Positions 25,143-32,476 of a DNA stretch of 64,000 nucleotides are shown in pieces. The DNA lies in contig NZ_CP108423.1 in the NCBI RefSeq assembly GCF_035917235.1, positions 868,001 to 932,000 on the forward strand, given 5' to 3'. The position numbers and the translations under genes were made by a program. The stretch is from Streptomyces sp. NBC_01294 (lineage in GTDB: Bacteria > Actinomycetota > Actinomycetes > Streptomycetales > Streptomycetaceae). Under the pieces are notes generated by a model. That model made no database searches and had not been told where the DNA came from. It saw only the letters and a program-made list of their open reading frames with translations. Numbering within the stretch: the stretch's first letter is position 1; each line of letters starts with the position of its first letter.

Positions 25143-25940
25143 GTGATCACCACTGACTTCGACCCCGGCTCTCCCTGCTGGATCGACCTCGGTTCTCCCG
25201 ACATCCCCGCCGCCGCGGCCTTCTACGGCGCCGTACTCGGGTGGGAGTACGAGTCCATGGGTGAGGGCGAGGACATGGAAGGCGGGATGTTCCGGAAGGA
25301 CGGCAAGATCGTCGCCGGGCTCGGGAAGCTCACCGAGGCGGGCGCGCGCTCGGCCTGGATGATCTACTTCAGCGTCACCGACGCGGACGCCGCGACCCAG
25401 GCCGTCGAGCGCGCCGGCGGCACGGTGCGGGTCGCGCCGACGGACCTCGACGAGTGGGGCCGGATGGCGCAGTACAGCGACCCGTTGGGGGGTCAGTTCG
25501 CCGTGTGGCAGCCGGGTACGAGCAAGGGCGTCGATCTGGTGGACAAGCCGGGTTCGCTGTCCTGGACGGAGCTCTACACGAGCGACACGTCGGCCGCCAA
25601 GGACTTCTACGGTGGCGTCTTCGGCTGGCGCTTCAGCGACATGGAGGTGCCGGGCGGCGGAGGCACCTACTCCCTCATCACCCCCGCCGGACTCCCCGAG
25701 GAACGCATGCACGGCGGCCTCATGGAGCTGCCCGCGGAGCACCTCGCCCTGGCGAACGGGCGGCCCTACTGGCACCCGGTCTTCGCCGTCACCGCCTGCG
25801 ACGCCGCCGTCGCCAAGGTCACCGAGAACGGTGGCAGCGTGCAGATGGGGCCGGAGGACGCCGAGGGCGTCGGCCGGCTGGCCGTCTGCCTCGACCCGGC
25901 GAACGCGGACTTCGTGGTGCTGGCCCCGTCCGACAGCTGA
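25143..25940 (+). CDS. Two-domain VOC (glyoxalase-like) protein
   Basis: The 265-residue protein starts at GTG 25143 and has two glyoxalase/VOC repeats: the first starts PCWIDLGSPDIPAAAAFYGA, the second LSWTELYTSDTSAAKDFYGG. Each has the beta-alpha-beta-beta-beta layout (YFSVTDADAATQAVERAG and FAVTACDAAVAKVTENGG). It belongs to the CFP-30B/hydroxylase-like group of Actinobacteria. The metal-binding His/Glu set is only partly present, so activity as a metalloenzyme is uncertain. It is convergent with the ABC permease gene, 26 bases away. Confidence 0.85.
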   Translation: MITTDFDPGSPCWIDLGSPDIPAAAAFYGAVLGWEYESMGEGEDMEGGMFRKDGKIVAGLGKLTEAGARSAWMIYFSVTDADAATQAVERAGGTVRVAPTDLDEWGRMAQYSDPLGGQFAVWQPGTSKGVDLVDKPGSLSWTELYTSDTSAAKDFYGGVFGWRFSDMEVPGGGGTYSLITPAGLPEERMHGGLMELPAEHLALANGRPYWHPVFAVTACDAAVAKVTENGGSVQMGPEDAEGVGRLAVCLDPANADFVVLAPSDS

Positions 25941-25966
25941 GGTCCGGCCTCATCGGCAGGAGACCT

Positions 25967-26782
25967 TCAGGTCCGGGAGCGGTACGCGCGCAGGGCCAAG
26001 GGCATGAAGACCAGGGCGATGCCCGCCGCCCAGAGCAGGGACCACATGATCGCCTGCCCCGCAGGGGTGCCGTCCAGCAGCCCCCGGAAGGCGTCCGACA
26101 GGTGGGTGACGGGGTTGATGTTCACCCAGGCCTGGAGCCAGCCGGGCATGGTGTCGACCTGCACGAACGCGCTGCTCGTGAAGGTGATCGGGAAGATGAG
26201 CGTGAAGGCGAAGACCTGCACCTTCTCCGCGTCGCCGGCCAGCATCCCGATCAGTACCGCCGTCCAGGAGACGGCGGCGGCGAAGGTCAGCAGCAGCAGG
26301 AGCGCGCCGACGAAGCCCGCGGGGCCGCCGTTGACCTCGAAGCCCAGCAGGGTGCCGAGGGCGATCATCAGCACCATCGCCCAGAGCTGCTTGGCCAGGT
26401 CGGCCGTGATGCGTCCGAAGAGCGGCGCCGGCCGGGCGATGGGCAGACTGCGGAGGCGGTCGAAGACGCCCTTGGTGAGGTCGGTGTTCAACGCCATGGC
26501 GGTGTACGTGCTCATGAAGAGCGTGTTCTGGACGATGATCCCGGCGAGCGCGTACTGGAGGTAGTCCTGCGGGGACCCGGCCATCTGCCCGCCGAAGACG
26601 TAGGTGAACAGGAGCACGAACATGATCGGCGAAATGCTGTAGTCGACGAGTTCCAGCGGATTGTGCTTGACGGAGACCAGGCTCCGCCATGCCAGCGTCG
26701 CGGTCTGCCGCAGGGCCGCCAGGGGGCGCACCCTGCCGCTGCCGCCGAGCGTGTCGGTCAGGGAGGTGTCGGCGGTGGTCAT
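25967..26782 (-). CDS. ABC exporter permease, DrrB type
   Basis: The 271-residue protein has six membrane helices and the ABC2 layout: a cytoplasmic N-terminus (LAALRQTATLAWRSLVSVKH), PIMFVLLFTYVFGGQ, then AGIIVQNTLFMSTYTAMALN, the amphipathic stretch KGVFDRLRSLPIARPAPLFG and later helices ending near AAGIALVFMPLALRAYRSRT. It forms the channel for the ATPase encoded just upstream on the same strand. The two genes overlap by four bases (ATGA), so they are translationally coupled. The cargo may be a drug or lipid-like molecule. Confidence 0.9.
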   Translation of the reverse strand: MTTADTSLTDTLGGSGRVRPLAALRQTATLAWRSLVSVKHNPLELVDYSISPIMFVLLFTYVFGGQMAGSPQDYLQYALAGIIVQNTLFMSTYTAMALNTDLTKGVFDRLRSLPIARPAPLFGRITADLAKQLWAMVLMIALGTLLGFEVNGGPAGFVGALLLLLTFAAAVSWTAVLIGMLAGDAEKVQVFAFTLIFPITFTSSAFVQVDTMPGWLQAWVNINPVTHLSDAFRGLLDGTPAGQAIMWSLLWAAGIALVFMPLALRAYRSRT

Positions 26783-27831
26783 GACAGGCTCCTCGCCGGC
26801 GCGTACTCCTCATCGTCACCCCCGGCGTCACCCCCGCCAGCGCCGTCGCCCCCGCCGGCGCCAGCGCCAGCGCCGTCGCCCCCGGCGTCCCCGGGCTCCG
26901 GCTCCGCCCGGTGGCCGGTCAGGACCATGAACACCTCGTCGAGGGACGAGCGCCGCAGGGTCAGCTCGGCCACCGCGATGCCGGCCTGATCCAGCCGACG
27001 CACCACGCTCGGCATCAGCGACGGGTCGTTGACGGGCACGGCTATCTCATCGCCCTCGATCGTGGCCTGTGGCCCCGCCTCCTCGGTGAGCAGGGCGTGC
27101 GCCGCGCCGAGATCGGCGGCGTGGGCGGGCCGCAGCTGCAGCACCTGCCCGCCGACCTGCGACTTCAGCTCGTCGGGCGTGCCATTGGCGATCACCCTGC
27201 CCTTGTCGATCACGACGATGCTGTCGGCGAGCCGGTCCGCCTCGTCCAGATACTGCGTGGTCAGCAGGACCGTCACGCCCTCCGCGACCAGGTCGCGCAG
27301 CATGTCCCACACCTCGCCGCGGCTGTGCGGATCGAGACCCGTGGTCGGCTCGTCCAGAAAGAGGATCCGCGGCCGTCCGACCAGGCTCGCCGCGAGGTCG
27401 AGACGCCGTCGCATGCCGCCCGAGTAGGTCTTGGCGGCCCGCCCCGCGGTGTCGCCCAGCTGGAAGCGGTCGAGCAGTTCGGCCGACCGGGCCCGGGCCG
27501 TACCGCGGGACATGCCGAGCAGACGCCCGATCATCAGCAGGTTCTCCGTGCCGGTCAGGTTTTCGTCCACGGCGGCGTACTGGCCCGTCAGCCCGATCAC
27601 CGAACGGACCCGGCCCGCCTGCCGCACGACGTCGTACCCGCCGACTTCCGCGCGGCCGCCGTCGGGCAGCAGCAGGGTGGCGAAGATACGGACGGCGGTC
27701 GTCTTGCCCGCACCGTTGGGACCGAGCAGGCCGAGCACGGTCCCGACCGGCACCTGAAGATCCACACCGGCCAGCGCGCGCGTCTGCTTGAACGACTTCG
27801 CCAGACCTTCGGCCTGGACCGCGTACCTCAT
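26779..27831 (-). CDS. ABC exporter ATP-binding protein, DrrA type
   Basis: ATG 27831 follows GAGGTGA. The 350-residue protein has Walker A (LLGPNGAGKTTAVRIFATLL), the signature YSGGMRRRLDLAASLVGRPR, Walker B (ILFLDEPTTGLDP) and the DrrA C-terminal extension (VLQLRPAHAADLGAAHALL, LTLRRSSLDEVFMVLTGHRA). It energises the DrrB-like permease. The last 38 residues are a Gly/Ala/Asp tract (GDAGGDGAGAGAGGGDGAGG) with no counterpart in typical DrrA proteins, apparently from repeat expansion. No resistance or biosynthetic gene lies beside it. Confidence 0.92.
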   Translation of the reverse strand: MRYAVQAEGLAKSFKQTRALAGVDLQVPVGTVLGLLGPNGAGKTTAVRIFATLLLPDGGRAEVGGYDVVRQAGRVRSVIGLTGQYAAVDENLTGTENLLMIGRLLGMSRGTARARSAELLDRFQLGDTAGRAAKTYSGGMRRRLDLAASLVGRPRILFLDEPTTGLDPHSRGEVWDMLRDLVAEGVTVLLTTQYLDEADRLADSIVVIDKGRVIANGTPDELKSQVGGQVLQLRPAHAADLGAAHALLTEEAGPQATIEGDEIAVPVNDPSLMPSVVRRLDQAGIAVAELTLRRSSLDEVFMVLTGHRAEPEPGDAGGDGAGAGAGGGDGAGGGDAGGDDEEYAPARSLS

Positions 27832-28139
27832 AAGATCACCTCGGACGGAGGGGTACGTGCCGACACCTCCCTCCACTGTGACGCACACCACTGACACCGC
27901 CCGGCGGGGTGGTCCCGCCTTCCTGCCGGACGTCGCGCGGCACCGCGCCCCGCCGGCTCGCCGCCACGCCGACTCGCCACCCCGCCGCCCCGCCGCCCCG
28001 CCGCCCCGCCGCCCCGCAGGCTCGCCGCCGCGCCCACCTGCGGGTGAAGCCCCGTCGAAGATCGTCGGGGGTGCCCGGAGGGCCGGAACACTGTGGCCCG
28101 GTACGGGCGGCCGTACCCCTTGGTCCGGGGAGCGCAAAG
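27832..28139. other. Divergent gap with octamer repeat
   Basis: No gene is supported. CCCGCCGC is repeated about 4.6 times at 27981-28017, in a segment that is nearly all C and G on this strand. On the minus strand it lies 150-190 bases upstream of the ABC exporter start, and the G-rich strand could form G-quadruplex-like structure. Promoters for the exporter should be nearer 27850-27900. Confidence 0.45.
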
Positions 28140-29032
28140 ATGGCGAACGGCCCGGTCCTGCTGGTACTGCGGGAGAACCCGATGGGCGGCGGCGTCAGCG
28201 CCGAGCAGCTACGCCGCATCGGCAAGGAGTTGGAGAACCAGGGCCTGGAGCTGCGCTGGGCGCCGAGTGCGCGCGACGCACAGGCCGGCCTGCAGACCGA
28301 GGCCGCTCTCACGGCGGCCGTAGTCGCATGAGACCTGCCGCGTACGGCGGGAGGCGCGGTCGAGGAGGGCGGCGGCGGGGAGGTCCTGCGGCACATCGGG
28401 CGCCGCTTCAAGGACCTGCCGGTCTTCCTGGTGATGGCGGACGACACGGACCAGGACCTGGAGCGGCTGCCGCTGTGGGTCTCGGAGACGGTGGTCGGCT
28501 ACATCTGGCCGCTGGAGGACACGCCGTCCTTCATCGCGGGCCGGGTCGCGACGGCGGCCCGGGCCCTGCCGGAGCTGGTCGGGCGCTTCCCGCGGCGCTA
28601 CGGCCACACCCCCCTCGGCGCCCTGTGCCGCGAGATGCACGAGCACCTGACCCGCGCCGAGCTGATCACCGCCCTCGACGCGGCCTACCAGGAGCTCCCG
28701 GAGCCGGTCGCCTCGCCCCGCCACTGCTACCAGCCGCTGATCCGGGGCGGTACGGAGCGCGTACGGCTGGCCGAGGCGGCCGGGCGGGTGGCCGCGGCGA
28801 TGGTGACCGTGACGCCCCCGGGGGATCCCCGTACTGATGCCCGGGGAGTCCACCGGCGCTCCGGACTGGCCGCTGCTGCGGTACCTGCGCGCCCTGGAGG
28901 CCTTCGACCGGGCCTTCCCGGGCTTCCCACAGCGAGGCCCACGGGGTGACCGTGGATCCCGAGAACGGCGACTACCTGATCGAATGCGTCCGCACGGCCC
29001 ACGAGGGGGCGCCGGGCTCAGCCGTTCAGTGA
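28140..29032 (+). pseudogene. Orn/Lys/Arg decarboxylase with the PLP domain deleted
   Basis: The 5' part encodes the receiver-like N-domain (MANGPVLLVLRENPMGGGVS, FKDLPVFLVMADDTDQDLER, SETVVGYIWPLEDTPSFIAG). An in-frame TGA at 28329-28331 replaces an expected Trp codon between VVA and DLPR. Right after RVATAAR (about 28565) the sequence jumps to the C-terminal domain (ALPELVGRFPRRYG, EMHEHLTRAELITALDAAYQ, SPRHCYQPLIRGGTERV), so the PLP-binding core of several hundred residues is gone. A base insertion near 28820 and another shift near 28930 follow, before VDPENGDYLIECVRTAHEGA and the TGA at 29030-29032. The product would not be an enzyme. Its end overlaps the aldo/keto reductase gene. Confidence 0.82.
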
Positions 29033-30001
29033 CGTCATGAGCTCGGGCGCGTACCGGTCCCCCGCGACCACGCCGTGCGGCGCGACGGCGTCGATGGAGG
29101 CCAGGTCGGCGTCGGTGAGCGTGACCGCGGTCGCGGCGACGTTCTCCTCCAGGTAGCGGCGGCGCTTGGTGCCGGGGATCGGCACGGCGCCCCGGCTCAG
29201 GGTCCAGGCGAGCGCGAGCTGCGAGGGGGTGACCCCCTTCTCGGCGGCGAGGCGGCGGACCCGGTCGACGACGGCCAGGTTGCGGTCGAAGTTCTCGCCC
29301 TGGAAGCGGGGGTCGGTGCGGCGGAAGTCGTCGGCGGCGAAGTCGTCCGGAGTGGTGATGGCGCCAGAGAGGAAGCCGCGGCCGAGCGGGGAGTAGGCGA
29401 CGAGCCCGATGCCCAGCTCGCGCAGGGTGTCCAGGACGCCGTCGTGCTCGATGCCGCGCTCGAAGAGGCTGTACTCGGTCTGCACGGCGGCCAGCGGGTG
29501 GACGGCGTGGGCGCGGGCGATGGTGGTCGCCGCGGCCTCGCAGATGCCGATGTGGCCGACCTTGCCGGCGGCGACCAGCTCGGACATGGCGCCGATGCTC
29601 TCCTCGATCGGCACGTTCGGGTCGACGCGGTGGAGGTAGTAGAGGTCGATGTGGTCGGTGCCGAGGTGGCGCAGGGAGCGGTCGGCGGAGCGGTGGATGT
29701 ACTCGGGGGTGGCGTTGTGGCCGAGGAAGGCGCCTTCGTCGGTGAACTCGACGCCGGTCTTCGTGGCGACGACGGCGGCGTCGCGGCGGCCGGTGAGGGC
29801 CTTGCCGAGGAGCTGCTCGTTGCGGAAGGGGCCGTAGCCCTCGGCGGTGTCGAGCAGGGTCACGCCCAGTTCGAGGGCGCGGTCGATGGTGGCGAGGGAC
29901 TCGGTCTCGTCGGTGGCGCCGTAGTGGGCGCTCATGCCCATGAGGCCGAGGCCCTCGGCGCCGACCTTCAGTCCCTGGCCGCCCAGTGCGCGGATCTCCA
30001 T
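29018..30001 (-). CDS. Aldo/keto reductase
   Basis: ATG 30001 follows GGAGG at six bases. The 327-residue protein has the AKR catalytic tetrad: Asp and Tyr in [16 protein letters not shown], Lys in [10 protein letters not shown], His in [18 protein letters not shown], and the C-terminal NADPH-binding pattern ([20 protein letters not shown]). The nearest relatives are YakC/pyridoxal reductase-like enzymes. It reduces carbonyls with NADPH in the cytoplasm. The substrate is unknown. It is divergent from a TetR-type regulator that probably represses it through the operator at 30030-30098. Confidence 0.93.
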   Translation of the reverse strand: MEIRALGGQGLKVGAEGLGLMGMSAHYGATDETESLATIDRALELGVTLLDTAEGYGPFRNEQLLGKALTGRRDAAVVATKTGVEFTDEGAFLGHNATPEYIHRSADRSLRHLGTDHIDLYYLHRVDPNVPIEESIGAMSELVAAGKVGHIGICEAAATTIARAHAVHPLAAVQTEYSLFERGIEHDGVLDTLRELGIGLVAYSPLGRGFLSGAITTPDDFAADDFRRTDPRFQGENFDRNLAVVDRVRRLAAEKGVTPSQLALAWTLSRGAVPIPGTKRRRYLEENVAATAVTLTDADLASIDAVAPHGVVAGDRYAPELMTSLNG

Positions 30002-30029
30002 GGTGTCCTCCGTGGGGTGATGGGTCAGT

Positions 30030-30098
30030 AAGTAACTAACCGGATAGTTCGAGTGTGCAGGACGGTCGCGCCAGATGTCAATAACCAGATAGTTACTT
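30030..30098. promoter_or_regulatory. Operator region between the reductase and the TetR gene
   Basis: AAGTAACTA (30030-30038) and TAGTTACTT (30090-30098) are exact inverted repeats. Inside them AACTA-ACCGGA-TAGTT (30034-30049) forms a smaller palindrome, and ACCAGATAGTT (30084-30094) repeats its right half. The right arm lies just upstream of the regulator's -10 element (TAGGCT, 30101-30106), so binding would block both genes. This is a typical TetR arrangement. Confidence 0.65.
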
Positions 30099-30113
30099 GC
30101 TAGGCTGCCTGCC

Positions 30114-30701
30114 ATGGCACGGGATTCCAGCGCAACGAAGGCACGGCTGCTCGACGCGGCGTTCTCCGAGTTCGCCGCGTACGGCATCGCCGGGGCGCGG
30201 GTCGACCGCATCGCGGAGAGCGCCCAGGCGAACAAGCGGCTCATCTACGTCTACTACGGCAACAAGGAGCAGCTCTTCGACGCCGTGCTCCAGCGGGCCC
30301 TGGAGACCGGCTCGGAGTCCGTTCCGTTCGACGTCGACGACCTGCCCGGCTACGCGGGCGCCATCTTCGACCACCTGGCCGAGCGGCCGGAGCTGATGCG
30401 GCTGGTGCAGTGGAAGCAGCTGGAGCGGCCGGGCACGACCGACGCCGAGGCGGAGTCCTACCGGGGCAAGATCGCGGCAGTGGCACGGGCGCAGCAGGCG
30501 GGGCGGATCGACCCGGCGCTCGACCCGGAGGACCTGCTCACGCTCATACTGGGCCTGGCGCAGGCATGGACGGGCGCGGTGGGCGGCGCGGCGGCGGGCG
30601 GCCCGGACGCCGCATGGGACCCGGCGCGACTGGCCCGCCACCGCGAGACGGTGGTCGAATCCGTCCGCCGCCTGATCCGGCCGGCGCGCGCGGCGGACTA
30701 G
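30114..30701 (+). CDS. TetR-family transcriptional regulator
   Basis: The 195-residue protein has the TetR DNA-binding region at its N-terminus ([57 protein letters not shown]) and a helical ligand-binding domain with [23 protein letters not shown] 30114 has no ribosome site, and TAGGCT lies seven bases upstream, so the mRNA is probably leaderless. The shared operator suggests repression of itself and of the divergent aldo/keto reductase, relieved by a carbonyl compound or its product. Confidence 0.92.
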   Translation: MARDSSATKARLLDAAFSEFAAYGIAGARVDRIAESAQANKRLIYVYYGNKEQLFDAVLQRALETGSESVPFDVDDLPGYAGAIFDHLAERPELMRLVQWKQLERPGTTDAEAESYRGKIAAVARAQQAGRIDPALDPEDLLTLILGLAQAWTGAVGGAAAGGPDAAWDPARLARHRETVVESVRRLIRPARAAD

Positions 30702-30847
30702 GCATCCAGGGCAGGGTCTCTCCACGACGACGACCCCGGCGGCCCGCAGGCCGCCGTACGCGCTCGCCCCCTGCGCGAGGTGTGAAATGTGCTCCCACCG
30801 GTTATCCGAGGGGATGTACGTCTACATTCCGGAACAAAGGGGAAACC

Positions 30848-31420
30848 GTGGAGCATCCGACCAAGGAGACCCGCTCCCGCATCGGGCTGCACGTGAACGG
30901 CCGGTCGTACGAGCTCGACGTGGATCACCGCGTCACGCTCCTGGACCTGCTGCGGGAGCACCTCGGCCTGACCGGCGCCAAGAAGGGCTGCGACCACGGC
31001 CAGTGCGGCGCCTGCACCGTCCTGGTCGAGGGGCGGCGCGTCAACAGCTGCCTGCTGCTCGCCGTCGCCCACGACGGCTCACGGGTCACCACCGTGGAAG
31101 GACTGGGCGACGACACGCAGGGGCTGCACCCCTTGCAGGAGGCCTTCCTGGCACGGGACGCCTTCCAGTGCGGCTACTGCACGCCCGGTCAGCTCTGCTC
31201 CGCCGTCGGCCTGCTCGCCGAGGCGGCCGCCGACCCCGGGGCCGCGGACCTCGGCCGCGCCGGGATCGCCGAGGCGATGAGCGGCAACCTGTGCCGCTGC
31301 GGCGCGTACCCCCGCATCCTGGACGCCGTACGGGACGTGGCCGCGGCCTCGGCGGAGACCGGTGCGGCCGATCCGGCCGATCCGGCCGATCCGGCCGACG
31401 CCGGGCGGGTGGTCGCGTGA
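30848..31420 (+). CDS. Molybdo-hydroxylase 2Fe-2S subunit (PaoA/YagT-like)
   Basis: GTG 30848 is preceded by AAAGGGGAAA. The 190-residue protein has the plant-type ferredoxin cluster (KKGCDHGQCGACTVLVEGRR plus the following C in NSCLLL) and the second 2Fe-2S cluster (FQCGYCTPGQLCSAV and SGNLCRCGAYPRIL). It passes electrons from the molybdenum site to FAD. No Tat signal is visible, so this version is cytoplasmic. The C-terminus has a DPADPADPAD repeat from the hexamer repeat described below. The stop overlaps the next start (GTGA). Confidence 0.93.
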   Translation: MEHPTKETRSRIGLHVNGRSYELDVDHRVTLLDLLREHLGLTGAKKGCDHGQCGACTVLVEGRRVNSCLLLAVAHDGSRVTTVEGLGDDTQGLHPLQEAFLARDAFQCGYCTPGQLCSAVGLLAEAAADPGAADLGRAGIAEAMSGNLCRCGAYPRILDAVRDVAAASAETGAADPADPADPADAGRVVA

Positions 31421-32409
31421 AGCCCTTCGCGTACGTGCGCGCCACCGACCTGACGGAGGCCATCGCCGCCCACGGCGCGCGGCCCGGCTCCCGCTACCTC
31501 GGCGGCGGCACCAACCTCGTGGACCTCATGAAGCTCGGGGTCGAAGCACCCGACACCGTCGTTGATCTCCGCGGGCTGCCGCTCGGATCCGTCGAGGAGG
31601 ACGCGGCCGGCGGCCTGCGCGTCGGCGCCGGGGTCCGGGGCAGCGACCTCGCCCGCCACCCCCTCGTCCGCACCCGCTACCCCGCGCTGTCCCAGGCGCT
31701 CCTGGCCGGCGCGTCGGCCCAGCTGCGCAATGTCGCGACCACCGGCGGCAACCTGCTCCAGCGAACCCGCTGCCCCTCCTTCCAGGACGTGGCCAAGCCC
31801 TGCAACAAGCGGGAGCCCGGCACCGGCTGCGGCGCCCGCGACGGAGTCCACCGCGACCACGCCGTCCTCGGCCACTCCGCGCAGTGCATCGCCACCCATC
31901 CTTCGGACATGGCCGTGGCGCTCGCCGCGCTCGACGCGGCCGTCGAACTCCTCGGCCCGAACGGCGCCCGTACCGTACCCGCGACCGCGTTCCACCGGCT
32001 GCCGGGCGACCACCCGGAACGGGACACCGTCGTGGAGCCCGGCGAGATCGTCACGGCGGTCACGCTCCCGGCGGAGCGCGCCGGGCTGCCCTCGCGGTAC
32101 CGCAAGGCCCGTGACCGTGCCTCGTACGCCTTCGCGCTCGCCTCCGTCGCCGTCGTGCTCGACATCGCCGAGGGACGCGTCCGCCATGTCGCGCTCGCCT
32201 TCGGCGGACTCGCCCACCGGCCCTGGCGGGCCACCATCGCCGAGGAACGGCTGCTGGGCGCCGAACCCACCGAGCGCGCCGTACGGGAGGCCGTCGGGGC
32301 CGAGCTCGACCGGGCGGAGCCGCTGCGCGACAACGCCTTCAAGGTGCCGCTCGCCCGCAACCTCGCCTGCGACGTGCTGAACTCCCTCGCCCGCGACGCC
32401 CGTTCCTGA
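31417..32409 (+). CDS. Molybdo-hydroxylase FAD subunit (PaoB/YagS-like)
   Basis: The 330-residue protein starts at GTG 31417, overlapping the previous stop. It has the FAD pyrophosphate loop RYLGGGTNLVDLMKLGV and the second FAD segment QLRNVATTGGNLLQRTRCPS. It has the extra cysteines that bind a 4Fe-4S cluster in the PaoB group: TRCPSF and PCNKREPGTGCGA, followed by AQCIATHPSDMAVALAALDA. The CO-dehydrogenase flavoprotein C-terminal domain closes the protein. Together with its neighbours it forms an aldehyde or heterocycle oxidoreductase that may use an acceptor other than NAD. Confidence 0.93.
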   Translation: MKPFAYVRATDLTEAIAAHGARPGSRYLGGGTNLVDLMKLGVEAPDTVVDLRGLPLGSVEEDAAGGLRVGAGVRGSDLARHPLVRTRYPALSQALLAGASAQLRNVATTGGNLLQRTRCPSFQDVAKPCNKREPGTGCGARDGVHRDHAVLGHSAQCIATHPSDMAVALAALDAAVELLGPNGARTVPATAFHRLPGDHPERDTVVEPGEIVTAVTLPAERAGLPSRYRKARDRASYAFALASVAVVLDIAEGRVRHVALAFGGLAHRPWRATIAEERLLGAEPTERAVREAVGAELDRAEPLRDNAFKVPLARNLACDVLNSLARDARS

Positions 32410-32476
32410 GCGCCGCCCCCGCCCCACTCGCTCCGCCCACCTGCGTCCCACCCCGTCCCGGATCGCGAGGACCGCC

